Positions 1-6,926 are shown, counted from the first letter of the stretch. The stretch: DNA of 13,070 nucleotides from Thermoproteati archaeon (GCA_023256295.1 JAGDXH010000051.1:1-13070), one strand, 5' to 3'. Notes: generated by a model not told the origin, from the sequence alone. Translations and numbers: made by a program.

Positions 1-1
1 C

Positions 2-991
2 GCCTTCCTGCTGCCTCTGAGAGATCGGGAAAAATACTTGGGCCGGACAAGAGTGGGCGGGTCGAGCTTCGAAGCCCTGCCCTCCCTGCTGCCTCCTGTC
101 CCGTCTGGCCCGGTTTACATGCTTCCCATAGGGAGCGGTTGCGGAGGAAACTGCAGCTTCTGCGTCACAAGGCTCGCAAGAGGGCGCATAATCAGTTATC
201 CCTCAGAGACCGTGATCAAACTGGCAAGGAAGGCTATTGAGGCTGGGGCAGCCGAGATAGACCTGACCGCAGTGGAGATAAACTCGTGGGGGAAGGACAC
301 AAGGGAAAGCTTTCCGGACTTGCTGCGCTCGCTCGGCTCCTTGGAAGGAGAGTTCGCCATAAGGGTAGGCATGCTGAATCCTCGTGGCCTACTGTCTTGG
401 TTGGACGATCTCCTTGATGCGTTTGAGGGAGAGAAGGTGTTCAAGTTTTTCCACTTGCCAGCTCAGAGTTTCAGCGATGCGGTGCTCTCGCGGATGAGAA
501 GGGGATATTCTTCTTGGGAAGTCGTCGAGATCATCAGCAAGGTAAGGGCCAGGTTCCCTACTGCCTTCCTCGAGACAGACGTGATAGCTGGCTTCCCTGG
601 GGAGACAGAAGATGACTTCCAGGCTACGGTGGATTGGTTGGAGAAACTGAGATTTGATAAGGTGAACATCGCAAGATACTCTCCTAGACCAATGACAGAG
701 GCGGCCGGGATGCCTCAGCTGCGCGAAGATGAGAAGAAACGGAGAAGCGACGTGATCACAGCGCTCTGGAGGCGCTTGGCGCTTGAAATAAATTCTAGCT
801 ACGTTGGAAGGCCGATGCGCGCGCTCTTGGTTGAGGCCAAGGGCTCCCAGGCCATATGCAGGGCCGAAAACTACAAGCAACTTGTCTCGAATGCGATCCC
901 AGAGAAGCGTGGGTGGGGTTATTTCTATGTTGAACGGGCGACTCCGATAGACGTCAGGGGTAGGCCAGTCGCTCTAGGCATCGCTTATTAG
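2..991 (+). CDS. Archaeal MiaB-like tRNA t6A methylthiotransferase (5' truncated)
   Basis: The frame is open to the left edge, so the start and most of the N-terminal methylthiotransferase domain lie outside the window. What remains is the radical SAM core and a C-terminal TRAM-like segment. The cluster-binding motif is CGGNCSFC (CxxxCxxC), about residues 48-55 of the visible part, followed by RLARGRI. Family-typical blocks follow: EIDLTAVEINSWGKD, KFFHLPAQS, MRRGYS and DVIAGFPGETEDDF. The last ~60 residues fit a TRAM RNA-binding domain. The family (e-MtaB/CDKAL1 branch) adds a methylthio group to t6A37 of ANN-decoding tRNAs, using two Fe-S clusters and two SAM molecules per cycle. The archaeal branch is inferred from overall resemblance. 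The next gene begins 22 bp downstream on the same strand and may be cotranscribed. The family call is firm; the exact substrate is by homology. Confidence 0.9.
   Translation, partial: AFLLPLRDREKYLGRTRVGGSSFEALPSLLPPVPSGPVYMLPIGSGCGGNCSFCVTRLARGRIISYPSETVIKLARKAIEAGAAEIDLTAVEINSWGKDTRESFPDLLRSLGSLEGEFAIRVGMLNPRGLLSWLDDLLDAFEGEKVFKFFHLPAQSFSDAVLSRMRRGYSSWEVVEIISKVRARFPTAFLETDVIAGFPGETEDDFQATVDWLEKLRFDKVNIARYSPRPMTEAAGMPQLREDEKKRRSDVITALWRRLALEINSSYVGRPMRALLVEAKGSQAICRAENYKQLVSNAIPEKRGWGYFYVERATPIDVRGRPVALGIAY
984..990 (+). promoter_or_regulatory. Possible TATA element for the nucleoside phosphorylase gene
   Basis: CTTATTA overlaps the stop codon of the upstream gene and is centred 27 bp before the TTG start at 1014. 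That spacing suits an archaeal TATA box and a leaderless transcript. No SD lies at a usable distance from the TTG; the GGTGG at 991-995 is too far. Expression by readthrough from the upstream gene is equally possible. Confidence 0.35.
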
Positions 992-1013
992 GTGGGGCGT
1001 TCTTATACTCGCC

Positions 1014-1754
1014 TTGGAGATCGAGCCAGTTCACATCAAGTTGAAGAAAGACGACCTTGCGGAAAGGGTCCTTGTGGCAGGGGATCCGGGCAGGATAAGG
1101 CAGTTGTCGGCGCTTCTCGAGGACGTTCGTCTCGTCAGCGAAAACAGAGGTTTCTTGATCTACACCGGTGTCTATGAAGGAAAAAGTGTTAGTTTGGCCT
1201 GTCACGGCGTTGGTGCGCCGTCTGCGGCCATAGTTATAGAGGAACTTAGGGCCTATGGTGCCAAGGCCATGCTGAGGCTTGGAACGGCTGGCGGATTGAG
1301 AAGAGGGCAGGGTTATGGAGATCTTGTTATACCGACCTCCGCGGCCAGCAATCCCGGAGGAACCTTGGGTCAATACGTGCATGACATATGTCTGGCGCCA
1401 GCTCCCTCTCATGAATTGGTGAATGCCATTCTTGAGGCGGCGCGCAAGAGAGCAGCAAAGTTTGAGCTGGGACCAGTTTATTCCAGCGATGCCTTCTACG
1501 CTGAGGATCCAGGTATGGCCATCAGGCTGTCTTCTATGGGCTTCAGAGCGATCGAGATGGAGTGTGCGGTACTCTTTGCCATTTCTCAGCTTCGTGGTTT
1601 TTCTTCGGCTGCCCTCCTCATGATAAGTGACAGCTTGGTTGAACATGCGCCCATGCTTGATGCAGAGCAGATGAGAAAGTACGTCGAGTCGGCGAGCAGG
1701 ATAGCTTTAGACGCATTGACGAGTTATGAGATTTCTCAGCGAGCTTCGAGATAG
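1014..1754 (+). CDS. 5'-methylthioadenosine / purine-nucleoside phosphorylase (PNP_UDP_1 family)
   Basis: This 246-residue protein belongs to nucleoside phosphorylase family I, which cleaves a nucleoside with phosphate into a free base and a (5-modified) ribose-1-phosphate. Visible motifs are GDPGR (23-27) for phosphate, ENRGFLIYTG (43-52), LRLGTAGGL (87-95) with the phosphate-binding Arg88, YSSDAFYAED (156-165), the ribose-binding IEMECA (180-185), and SDS (205-207) with the Asp expected to contact the base. From memory these blocks match the Sulfolobus MTA phosphorylase almost word for word, and its length of about 236 residues is similar, so MTA and purine nucleosides are the likely substrates. 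The start is TTG at 1014; no ATG or GTG start fits in this frame. It lies between two radical SAM genes, so 5'-deoxyadenosine is a plausible further substrate. Uridine phosphorylase is a less likely alternative. Confidence 0.88.
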   Translation: MEIEPVHIKLKKDDLAERVLVAGDPGRIRQLSALLEDVRLVSENRGFLIYTGVYEGKSVSLACHGVGAPSAAIVIEELRAYGAKAMLRLGTAGGLRRGQGYGDLVIPTSAASNPGGTLGQYVHDICLAPAPSHELVNAILEAARKRAAKFELGPVYSSDAFYAEDPGMAIRLSSMGFRAIEMECAVLFAISQLRGFSSAALLMISDSLVEHAPMLDAEQMRKYVESASRIALDALTSYEISQRASR

Positions 1755-1757
1755 GCG

Positions 1758-1762
1758 TATAT
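1758..1762 (+). promoter_or_regulatory. Candidate TATA box for the B12-radical SAM gene
   Basis: TATAT within GCGTATATGC is centred 30 bp before the GTG start at 1790, in the 35-bp gap between genes. There is no SD before that GTG, which agrees with a leaderless or nearly leaderless transcript. Confidence 0.45.
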
Positions 1763-1774
1763 GCTGGGACTTGC

Positions 1775-1781
1775 TTTTTTT
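1775..1781 (+). terminator. Oligo-T terminator candidate after the phosphorylase gene
   Basis: A run of seven T lies 21 bp after the phosphorylase stop. Archaeal RNA polymerase commonly terminates at such U-tracts without a hairpin. It sits between the TATAT and the GTG start of the next gene, so it could separate the two transcription units while lying upstream of the predicted start site of the second. Confidence 0.35.
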
Positions 1782-1789
1782 GACCCTGA

Positions 1790-3355
1790 GTGAGGGTTCT
1801 TCTGGTAAAACCTCTCGACCCCTATGACGAGGGCTACTATCGCTCTTTTGGTATCAGGATGCCTCCTCTTGGGTTGGCTGAGCTGGCAGGGGCGCTCAGG
1901 GAAGCTGGCCACGAGGTATCCATAGCGGACAGGATGCTTCATCCTACCTCGCCCGAAGTGTTTGCCAAGGAGGCCTCAAGGTACGACATGGTTGGAATCA
2001 CAACGATCGCTTCTTCTTACTACCCAGACGCGGCAGCCATCGCGAAGGCAATCAAGAAGGCCGACCCACACTTGATAACCGTTGCAGGTGGCCATCATGC
2101 CACGTTCACTTACCCGTTGGTATTGGGCGATGGTTTCGACTACGCGGTAAGAGGAGAAGGAGAGGTGACGCTTCCCGAGCTTGCCTCCAAGCTTGAGGAT
2201 GGGAAATCGCCTTCCTCTGTCATGGGCTTGGCTTATAAGTCAGACGGTGAGATCAGGTTGACCCCTCCCAGGCCTCCCATGCAAGATCTTGACAAGAGCC
2301 CAATGCCTGCTTGGGATCTGGTGAACGGAGAAGAGTACAGGGCAGACATAGTAGAGAAGGGGGCCAAGTTCGCTACGATTGAGACAGCAAGGGGCTGCCC
2401 ATATAACTGTGACTTTTGCAGCGTCACAGCCATGTGGGGGCACTCGTGGAGGATGAAGAGTCCATCTAGGATAATGAAAGAAGTGGAGAAGCTCGAGGAC
2501 ATGGGATATAAGTATGCCTTCTTCGTGGACGACGACCTTGTCATCCCAGGGAGCGAAAAAGTTAGACTGGATCTCTTCTCGCGTCTATCGAGAGAAAGGC
2601 CCGGGTTGAAGTGGTTTGCGCAGATTAGGGCCGACATGGTCGTCAGGAGGCCAGATGTTGTCCAGGCCGCTGCAGAGGGGGGCATGATGCTAGCTTTTCT
2701 CGGAATAGAGTCAGGGGATGACGCCGTGCTGAAGGGGATGAAAAAGGGGCTGACAACCACCATCACAGGTAGGGCTGTTGAGATTCTTCACAGGATGGGC
2801 GTCATTGTTTTCGGGGGTATGATCCTAGGTTCTCCGTACGAAGGCTGGGATAGCCTGAGAAGAAGCATCAGATACTCTCTAGATCTGGCGAAACGGGGTC
2901 TCGACGCGATACAATACACGATATATACTCCGCTTCCCGGCTCCGCCAGCTTTTACAGTCTTCTTAAGAGTCGCAGGATAATAAGTTTTGATTGGAGCAA
3001 ATACGATTGTCTTCATCCCCTCATAAGAGGAGGAGTAAACCCGGTCTGGATTTACCTGGCTTCAAGGGTAGCAAACTATGTGTTTTACGTGGGAAAATAC
3101 CTTTACGGGAAGGCCGGGCTTGTGATTCCTGGAAAACCGAACCCTTATATCCGGAACATGGGCAGCTACGTGATGAAAAAGATCCCAGAGCAGCTTTTCT
3201 ATGTTCTCAAGATACCACTGGATGTCCTTTCGGTTGCGCGGGATCTTGCCCGCTCAGTCCCTCCTACTCCACAGCAAGCAGATGAGCTCATGAAGGCAGG
3301 ACTTCAGCCCGTTTTCCCGCTCAGACGGGCTCAGGTGGCCTCGATTCCGACCTAG
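1790..3355 (+). CDS. B12-binding radical SAM enzyme (class B-like), possible lipid-modifying enzyme
   Basis: A 521-residue protein. Residues 1-135 form a Rossmann-like cobalamin-binding domain, with MPPLGLAELAGALREAGHEV at 24-43, VAGGHHATFTYP at 98-109 and DYAVRGEGE at 117-125. The DxHxxG motif of B12-dependent mutases is absent, as in many enzymes of this class. The radical SAM domain follows, with ARGCPYNCDFC carrying Cys203, Cys207 and Cys210 for the 4Fe-4S cluster, then FFVDDDL (244-250), FLGIESG (303-309) and GGMILGSPYEG (342-352). The C-terminal ~120 residues are basic and aromatic, with no clear helix span. Family members methylate or couple unactivated carbons. The architecture matches HpnR/HpnP-type hopanoid enzymes and the archaeal GDGT ring synthases GrsA/GrsB; assignment to any one is inference. 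The GTG start directly follows an in-frame TGA, so it is the first possible start. Confidence 0.85.
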   Translation: MRVLLVKPLDPYDEGYYRSFGIRMPPLGLAELAGALREAGHEVSIADRMLHPTSPEVFAKEASRYDMVGITTIASSYYPDAAAIAKAIKKADPHLITVAGGHHATFTYPLVLGDGFDYAVRGEGEVTLPELASKLEDGKSPSSVMGLAYKSDGEIRLTPPRPPMQDLDKSPMPAWDLVNGEEYRADIVEKGAKFATIETARGCPYNCDFCSVTAMWGHSWRMKSPSRIMKEVEKLEDMGYKYAFFVDDDLVIPGSEKVRLDLFSRLSRERPGLKWFAQIRADMVVRRPDVVQAAAEGGMMLAFLGIESGDDAVLKGMKKGLTTTITGRAVEILHRMGVIVFGGMILGSPYEGWDSLRRSIRYSLDLAKRGLDAIQYTIYTPLPGSASFYSLLKSRRIISFDWSKYDCLHPLIRGGVNPVWIYLASRVANYVFYVGKYLYGKAGLVIPGKPNPYIRNMGSYVMKKIPEQLFYVLKIPLDVLSVARDLARSVPPTPQQADELMKAGLQPVFPLRRAQVASIPT

Positions 3356-3570
3356 TGCGCACCTTTGGGACACGCAGTTCTCCTTGAAGCGCAATCAGCC
3401 GATTCTACCGAGAAATCGGGGCGATCATGTTCATTGACGGTCGGGAGCAGGTTTACCTATCTTACCGCTTGGCCCAAGATGAGCGTCGCCAGGCATAACT
3501 CGAGATTCTGACATCATTTGTGGCTGTTTCTGAAACTCTCGTAGCCCTGATCGTGACAGTTAGCTCTAGG

Positions 3571-3582
3571 TTAAACTTATTA
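3571..3582 (+). promoter_or_regulatory. Candidate TATA region for the MFS exporter gene
   Basis: TTAAACTTATTA is an AT-rich element that predicts a transcription start near 3600, from the usual ~26-bp archaeal spacing. That falls after the TTG at 3591 but just before the GGAGGG at 3605-3610. It therefore supports a short leader and translation from TTG 3618. Confidence 0.5.
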
Positions 3583-3604
3583 GGTCAACTTTGAATGACT
3601 GCCC

Positions 3605-3610
3605 GGAGGG
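3605..3610 (+). promoter_or_regulatory. Shine-Dalgarno site that decides the MFS start
   Basis: GGAGGG is a strong match to the archaeal anti-SD and ends 7 nt before TTG 3618. It lies inside the longer open frame that begins at TTG 3591, so its presence argues that the first nine codons of that frame are leader and not protein. Confidence 0.65.
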
Positions 3611-3617
3611 TTCCTTC

Positions 3618-5057
3618 TTGGATTACAAGTGGACTGCGCTTTCGGTTACCACTGTTGGTGCTGTTCTAAGTAGCATTCAGAGTTCGGCTCTTCTCATAGC
3701 GCTACCAAGCATGATGAAGGAGTTGGATTTGAATTTCTTCTATGCTCTGTGGATCATATTGATTTACATGCTTCTCACGGTTGTCCTTGTGCCAACCATC
3801 GGTAAGCTGGCAGACAGCTTGGGTAGGAAGAAACTCTACAACCTTGGCTTTGCCATATTCGGTGCTGGATCTTTGCTCGCCGGGATGGCCGGAGGAAAGG
3901 GAGCAACTGCAGGTAACGAGTTGGTTCTGTTCAGGGCGATTCAGGCCGTCGGAGGGTCCTTGTTAATGGTGAACAGCACCGCAATCGTGGCTGATGCTTT
4001 CAAGAAGGGGGAAGTCGGACTTGGGCTCGGCGTCAACCAGATAGCCTTCATAGTCGGATTCACGGTGGGACCAGTCGTAGGGGGTCTGCTGACGGCAATT
4101 TCGTGGCGCTTGGTCTTCTTCTTCAACATACCCATAGCTGTGTTTGCTCTGCCCTGGGCGTATTTGAGACTTCGGGAAGTGGTAGAGCCAAGCAAGGAAG
4201 CTGGATTTGATTATGCAGGGAATGCGCTCATAGCTGCTGCTCTGACTGCTTTGTTGCTTGGTCTGACCTTCATTGCCTTTCCTGGGATACCCTTGGCCTA
4301 CATAGGCGGCCTTCTTGTTTCCTCATTCATTCTTTTCGCGTTATTCTTCAGAGTAGAGACCTCAGCCAAGTATCCGATCATGGATCTTTCCCTATTCCAT
4401 GATGCAGGTTTTTCCTATGCCAACGCCGCTAATTTGCTGAGTGGGATAGCAACCGGCGCGGTCACTTTTCTGCTGATATTTTTTCTCCAGGGACCGTATG
4501 GCCAGACTCCGCTTTCGGCTGGGATAATGATGATACCTTATGGCTTGGCGTTCTTGGCGCTGGGCCCACTGAGCGGCAGATTGTCAGATCTCTATGGATC
4601 TCGCTCCCTGAGCATGGCTGGGATGGCAGTCAGTTCAGCTGGTTTGTTTATGCTGGCCACAATCACTCGCGGCACCCCCTATCCAGTTCTGGCCTCTTAC
4701 ATGGTCGTCATGGGAGCGGGGAGCGGGCTGTTCAGCTCGCCGAACACAAATGCCATCATGAGCTCCGTATCTCCCATGAGAAGAGGAATGGCCTCTGGCA
4801 TAAGGGCCATGCTCAGAAACACGGGAAGCATGCTCAGTCTGGCAGTCACGTTTCCTTTTTTAATCAGTAGGGTCACGGTCAACCAACTGATGGAGATAAT
4901 GCTCTATGGCGGTGGTGTGCATGGCTCTTCCTTCAACCTGATTGGTTTTGAGGCTGGGCTACACGCCGCATTTCTATTCTCAATGGCTATGAGCGTTGCA
5001 GCCGTCGCCTTTTCGGCCATGATGCCGCCTGCGAGACAACAAAGCGCAAAGCAATGA
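3618..5057 (+). CDS. MFS drug exporter, DHA2 family (14 TM)
   Basis: A 479-residue membrane protein with about 14 hydrophobic helices, as in the DHA2 branch of drug:H+ antiporters. Loop 2-3 carries motif A (GKLADSLGRKK), helix 5 carries the antiporter motif C (VGFTVGPVVGGLL), and a motif A echo (GPLSGRLSDLYGSR) opens the second half. It would export hydrophobic or amphiphilic compounds across the cytoplasmic membrane using the proton gradient. An oddity is the helix 1 segment SSIQSSALLIALP, where many DHA2 proteins carry an acidic residue (LDxTIVNVALP-like); here it is Gln. I recall similar archaeal relatives, so this may be a subfamily trait. The start chosen is TTG 3618 because of the SD at 3605-3610; TTG 3591 would add nine residues. 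It lies 59 bp before a PadR gene, a regulator type often linked to multidrug exporters. Confidence 0.9.
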   Translation: MDYKWTALSVTTVGAVLSSIQSSALLIALPSMMKELDLNFFYALWIILIYMLLTVVLVPTIGKLADSLGRKKLYNLGFAIFGAGSLLAGMAGGKGATAGNELVLFRAIQAVGGSLLMVNSTAIVADAFKKGEVGLGLGVNQIAFIVGFTVGPVVGGLLTAISWRLVFFFNIPIAVFALPWAYLRLREVVEPSKEAGFDYAGNALIAAALTALLLGLTFIAFPGIPLAYIGGLLVSSFILFALFFRVETSAKYPIMDLSLFHDAGFSYANAANLLSGIATGAVTFLLIFFLQGPYGQTPLSAGIMMIPYGLAFLALGPLSGRLSDLYGSRSLSMAGMAVSSAGLFMLATITRGTPYPVLASYMVVMGAGSGLFSSPNTNAIMSSVSPMRRGMASGIRAMLRNTGSMLSLAVTFPFLISRVTVNQLMEIMLYGGGVHGSSFNLIGFEAGLHAAFLFSMAMSVAAVAFSAMMPPARQQSAKQ

Positions 5058-5059
5058 TC

Positions 5060-5075
5060 TATAATGTGTATTATA
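5060..5075. repeat. Perfect 16-bp inverted repeat, candidate PadR operator
   Basis: TATAAT-GTGT-ATTATA is a perfect 6-4-6 inverted repeat starting 2 bp after the MFS stop codon and 42 bp before the first possible padR start. It overlaps the TATA-like TTATAC (5071-5076). PadR proteins bind short dyads, often in their own promoters, so an operator role is likely in principle. Chance is less probable for six paired bases per arm but not excluded in AT-rich DNA. Confidence 0.5.
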
Positions 5076-5088
5076 CGATATGCTTTTA
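5071..5088 (+). promoter_or_regulatory. Promoter region of the padR-ABC operon
   Basis: Two TATA-like elements are visible: TTATAC (5071-5076), inside the inverted repeat, and GCTTTTA (5082-5088). The second places a start site near 5112, just before the TTG at 5117. A T5 run (5095-5099) could also end MFS transcription if it lies upstream of the actual start site. Confidence 0.4.
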
Positions 5089-5116
5089 CGCCTCTTTTTG
5101 ATGGGTTTGATGCTCT

Positions 5117-5653
5117 TTGGTTGTCTGCGAAGAGGATTGGCGGGATTCAGGATCTGGAAGCGGCGGACTTGGTGGAACTGGACACGGGTTGCTCCGTTAC
5201 TACTTGCTCTACTTGCTTTCTGCGAAGGATAGGTATGGGTATGAGATGATGACCCTGATAAGAGAAAGGACTAGGGGGGCTTGGTCGGTGAGCAGTGGGG
5301 CGCTTTATCCTCTCCTGAAAAGGATGGAGAGGGATGGTCTGGTGGTATCCGGCGTTCGGGATGGGAAGAAGTTTTACTCCATAACCGAAAGGGGTAGGGA
5401 ATCGCTTGCAGCCGCCAGAGAAAGGCTCGCTCGCATCTTGGAGAATTGGGAAGATTATGCCCAGCTTTTGGAGGACTTTGTTGGAAAGGAACAGGTGGCA
5501 TCGCTTGTGCTCTCTGGCTATAGGAGGCAGTTTCAGGTGTTGATGGAGATCATTGAGTCAGGTCAGCCTCCGAGTGATATTGTTTTGCTGGTGAGCGAAG
5601 AGCTTGAAAGCCAGCTTCGGCGCCTTCGCTCTATCGAAGCGCTTCAGAGGTGA
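5117..5653 (+). CDS. PadR-family winged-helix transcriptional regulator
   Basis: A 178-residue protein. Residues 24-100 match the PadR winged helix: GLLRYYLLYLLSAKDRYGYE (24-43), SGALYPLLKRMERDGLV (recognition helix region), and the wing GVRDGKKFYSITERG. The C-terminal ~75 residues are helical and charged, as in the PadR dimerisation part. These proteins are dimeric repressors that release DNA on binding a ligand, often a drug or phenolic compound. The start is uncertain. TTG 5117 gives a Gly-rich N-terminus (SGSGSGGLGGTGHG), a style I recall from archaeal PadR proteins; TTG 5189 would give 154 residues but lacks a well-placed SD. The gene heads a tight operon, and its stop codon is shared with the SD of the next gene. 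It probably represses its own operon. Confidence 0.88.
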   Translation: MVVCEEDWRDSGSGSGGLGGTGHGLLRYYLLYLLSAKDRYGYEMMTLIRERTRGAWSVSSGALYPLLKRMERDGLVVSGVRDGKKFYSITERGRESLAAARERLARILENWEDYAQLLEDFVGKEQVASLVLSGYRRQFQVLMEIIESGQPPSDIVLLVSEELESQLRRLRSIEALQR

Positions 5654-5654
5654 T
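5647..5654 (+). promoter_or_regulatory. SD embedded in the padR stop codon
   Basis: GAGGTGAT is a near-perfect SD 6 nt before ATG 5661, and the padR stop TGA (5651-5653) is part of it. This fixes the start of the next gene at 5661 rather than the open frame beginning at 5604, and implies translational coupling. Confidence 0.75.
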
Positions 5655-5660
5655 AAGAAC

Positions 5661-6920
5661 ATGAGCAAGAAGTCAAAGGTTTTGTTTGCCTTGGCGTTTT
5701 TGGCCTTGGTTTTGTACGTGCCAGCAAGTGCCGCCCAGGCAGCGGTGGAACAGCCGCATTTTGTTGTGGAGGCCGTCTTTTGGGGTTCTGAGCAATCTCC
5801 GCAGCTTGCTTCCGCTGGAGATCTGAACCTTCCCCTTTCCGTGGTTTTGGTGAATGAAGGCGGTCCTTCACAAGACACTAACTTGACCCTGCAGCTTGCA
5901 GAACCCTTCTACTATGAGTTTTACCTAAACGGATTGAGGCGTTTTAGTGACGCCGAAAACGTCAGCTTGGGATACGTCCCGACAGGACAGTTAGTTACGG
6001 CGACTTTCTATGTGTCGCTCTCGAGCTCCGCATTCAGAGGACTATATCAATTGCCCTTGCTTGTGCGTTCCGAAGGCTATAACGAAACACTTCAGGTGAG
6101 CGTGCCAGTTCAGGGCTACTCCTCCATAACCGTCGTCGGCGTAACGTTCACACCGGCGACGCTTTTTCCGAATCAACAGATGGATGAGATGGAGGTCTAT
6201 TTGCTCAACGCGGGCACCTCACCGGCCCAAAATGCCACGGTCAAGCTGATCTTGCCGAGGGGCTTTTCTGAGGCTTGGGGCAATTCCACGTTTCATGACG
6301 TGGGGATTCTTCCAGTGGGGCAGCAGGTGCCAGTTCCCTTTTTCTTCGACGTCGGCTCCCTTGCTTCCCCTGGGAACTACACTGCCAGCGTCGAAGTGCA
6401 GTGGGTTGGAGGGCGTGTTGTTCAGCCAGTCACGATAGTGCTTTCCGGAAAAGCAAAGCTCAGGCTAGCTCAATCATCTTCGACCAACCTAACCCAGGGT
6501 GGATCTGGGCAGAAGTTGTACGTGGTCGTCCGCAACGTGGGTAACTATACCGCCGACGACGTTTCTTTGACGCTAGAGGCACCGAACGAGTTCTCTGGCG
6601 TCATGAACGATTACATAGGAGAGCTGAAGCCGGGTCAGTCTGCCACTGCCAGGTTTGAAGTAGACACGTCGTCAGGTGCCCCCGCTGGGAGGTATAATCT
6701 GACGGTTGAGATCAGCTGGATCCAGAACAACACAGAGGAACCCTTTCTCTCATACCATCAGATTGGCGTAGAAGTTCACGAGAGCTTGCTCAACCAGATT
6801 ATCTCTGGCGTCTTCAGTCAAAGCGCGGCTGGGTTGGCCCTGCCAGAACTCTTTGGAATTACCATAGTTTTTCTCCTCGGTGTCCTGATCGGAGTGCTGA
6901 TCAGAGGAAGGAAAAGGTGA
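5661..6920 (+). CDS. Secreted, membrane-anchored protein with tandem Ig-like (CARDB/NEW3-type) domains
   Basis: A 419-residue protein with an N-terminal signal peptide: KK at 3-4, a hydrophobic core at about 7-22, and likely cleavage after ASA or AQA (22-27). Three beta-rich repeats follow, at about 28-155, 156-262 and 263-385. The second and third show the pattern 'novel N-A/V-G-x-x-x-A-x-x-V/N-x-x-L ... G-x-L-x-x-G-Q ... G-x-Y-N/T' typical of CARDB/NEW3 sandwiches (VYLLNAGTSPAQNATVKL; VVVRNVGNYTADDVSLTL). One transmembrane helix (about 397-414) and a basic tail, RGRKR, end the chain. Ten N-x-S/T sequons suggest archaeal N-glycosylation. The bulk therefore faces outward with the C-terminus inside. 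No catalytic motif is seen. Sitting between a PadR regulator and ABC exporter genes, it may act as an extracytoplasmic partner of the exporter, but that is inference. Confidence 0.82.
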   Translation: MSKKSKVLFALAFLALVLYVPASAAQAAVEQPHFVVEAVFWGSEQSPQLASAGDLNLPLSVVLVNEGGPSQDTNLTLQLAEPFYYEFYLNGLRRFSDAENVSLGYVPTGQLVTATFYVSLSSSAFRGLYQLPLLVRSEGYNETLQVSVPVQGYSSITVVGVTFTPATLFPNQQMDEMEVYLLNAGTSPAQNATVKLILPRGFSEAWGNSTFHDVGILPVGQQVPVPFFFDVGSLASPGNYTASVEVQWVGGRVVQPVTIVLSGKAKLRLAQSSSTNLTQGGSGQKLYVVVRNVGNYTADDVSLTLEAPNEFSGVMNDYIGELKPGQSATARFEVDTSSGAPAGRYNLTVEISWIQNNTEEPFLSYHQIGVEVHESLLNQIISGVFSQSAAGLALPELFGITIVFLLGVLIGVLIRGRKR

Positions 6921-6921
6921 T
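6914..6921 (+). promoter_or_regulatory. SD embedded in the stop codon before the ABC ATPase gene
   Basis: AAGGTGAT contains the upstream stop TGA (6918-6920) and ends 5 nt before ATG 6927. It has the same layout as the junctions before and after it. Confidence 0.7.
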
Positions 6922-6926
6922 GTTTC

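Larger units (their letters stand above)
3356..3617. other. Intergenic region with the MFS promoter and small inverted repeats
   Basis: No convincing coding sequence or tRNA is seen in these 262 bp. There is a hairpin CCGATT/AATCGG (3399-3404 and 3414-3419, 9-nt loop) about 45 bp after the radical SAM stop, without a following T-tract. There is a quasi-palindrome CTTGGCCCAAG (3468-3478) and a perfect GTTTC-T-GAAAC repeat (3526-3536) 35 bp upstream of the TATA region. The right end holds the promoter and ribosome binding site of the MFS gene. Confidence 0.5.

Noticed and set aside
389..880. Minus-strand open frame across the methylthiotransferase gene
   Set aside because: It is antisense to a conserved radical SAM core and resembles no family.
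954..1646. Long open frame on the minus strand across the nucleoside phosphorylase gene
   Set aside because: It is antisense to a clearly recognised enzyme, its product has no recognisable domain, and it lacks a promoter or SD.
3476..3536. Possible C/D-box guide RNA (GATGA, then two CTGA motifs)
   Set aside because: The C box is imperfect, no C' box is present and spacings do not fit.
5604..5660. Upstream extension of the secreted protein to 5604
   Set aside because: It would put 19 polar residues before the signal peptide and overlap padR; the SD GAGGTGAT before ATG 5661 marks the true start.
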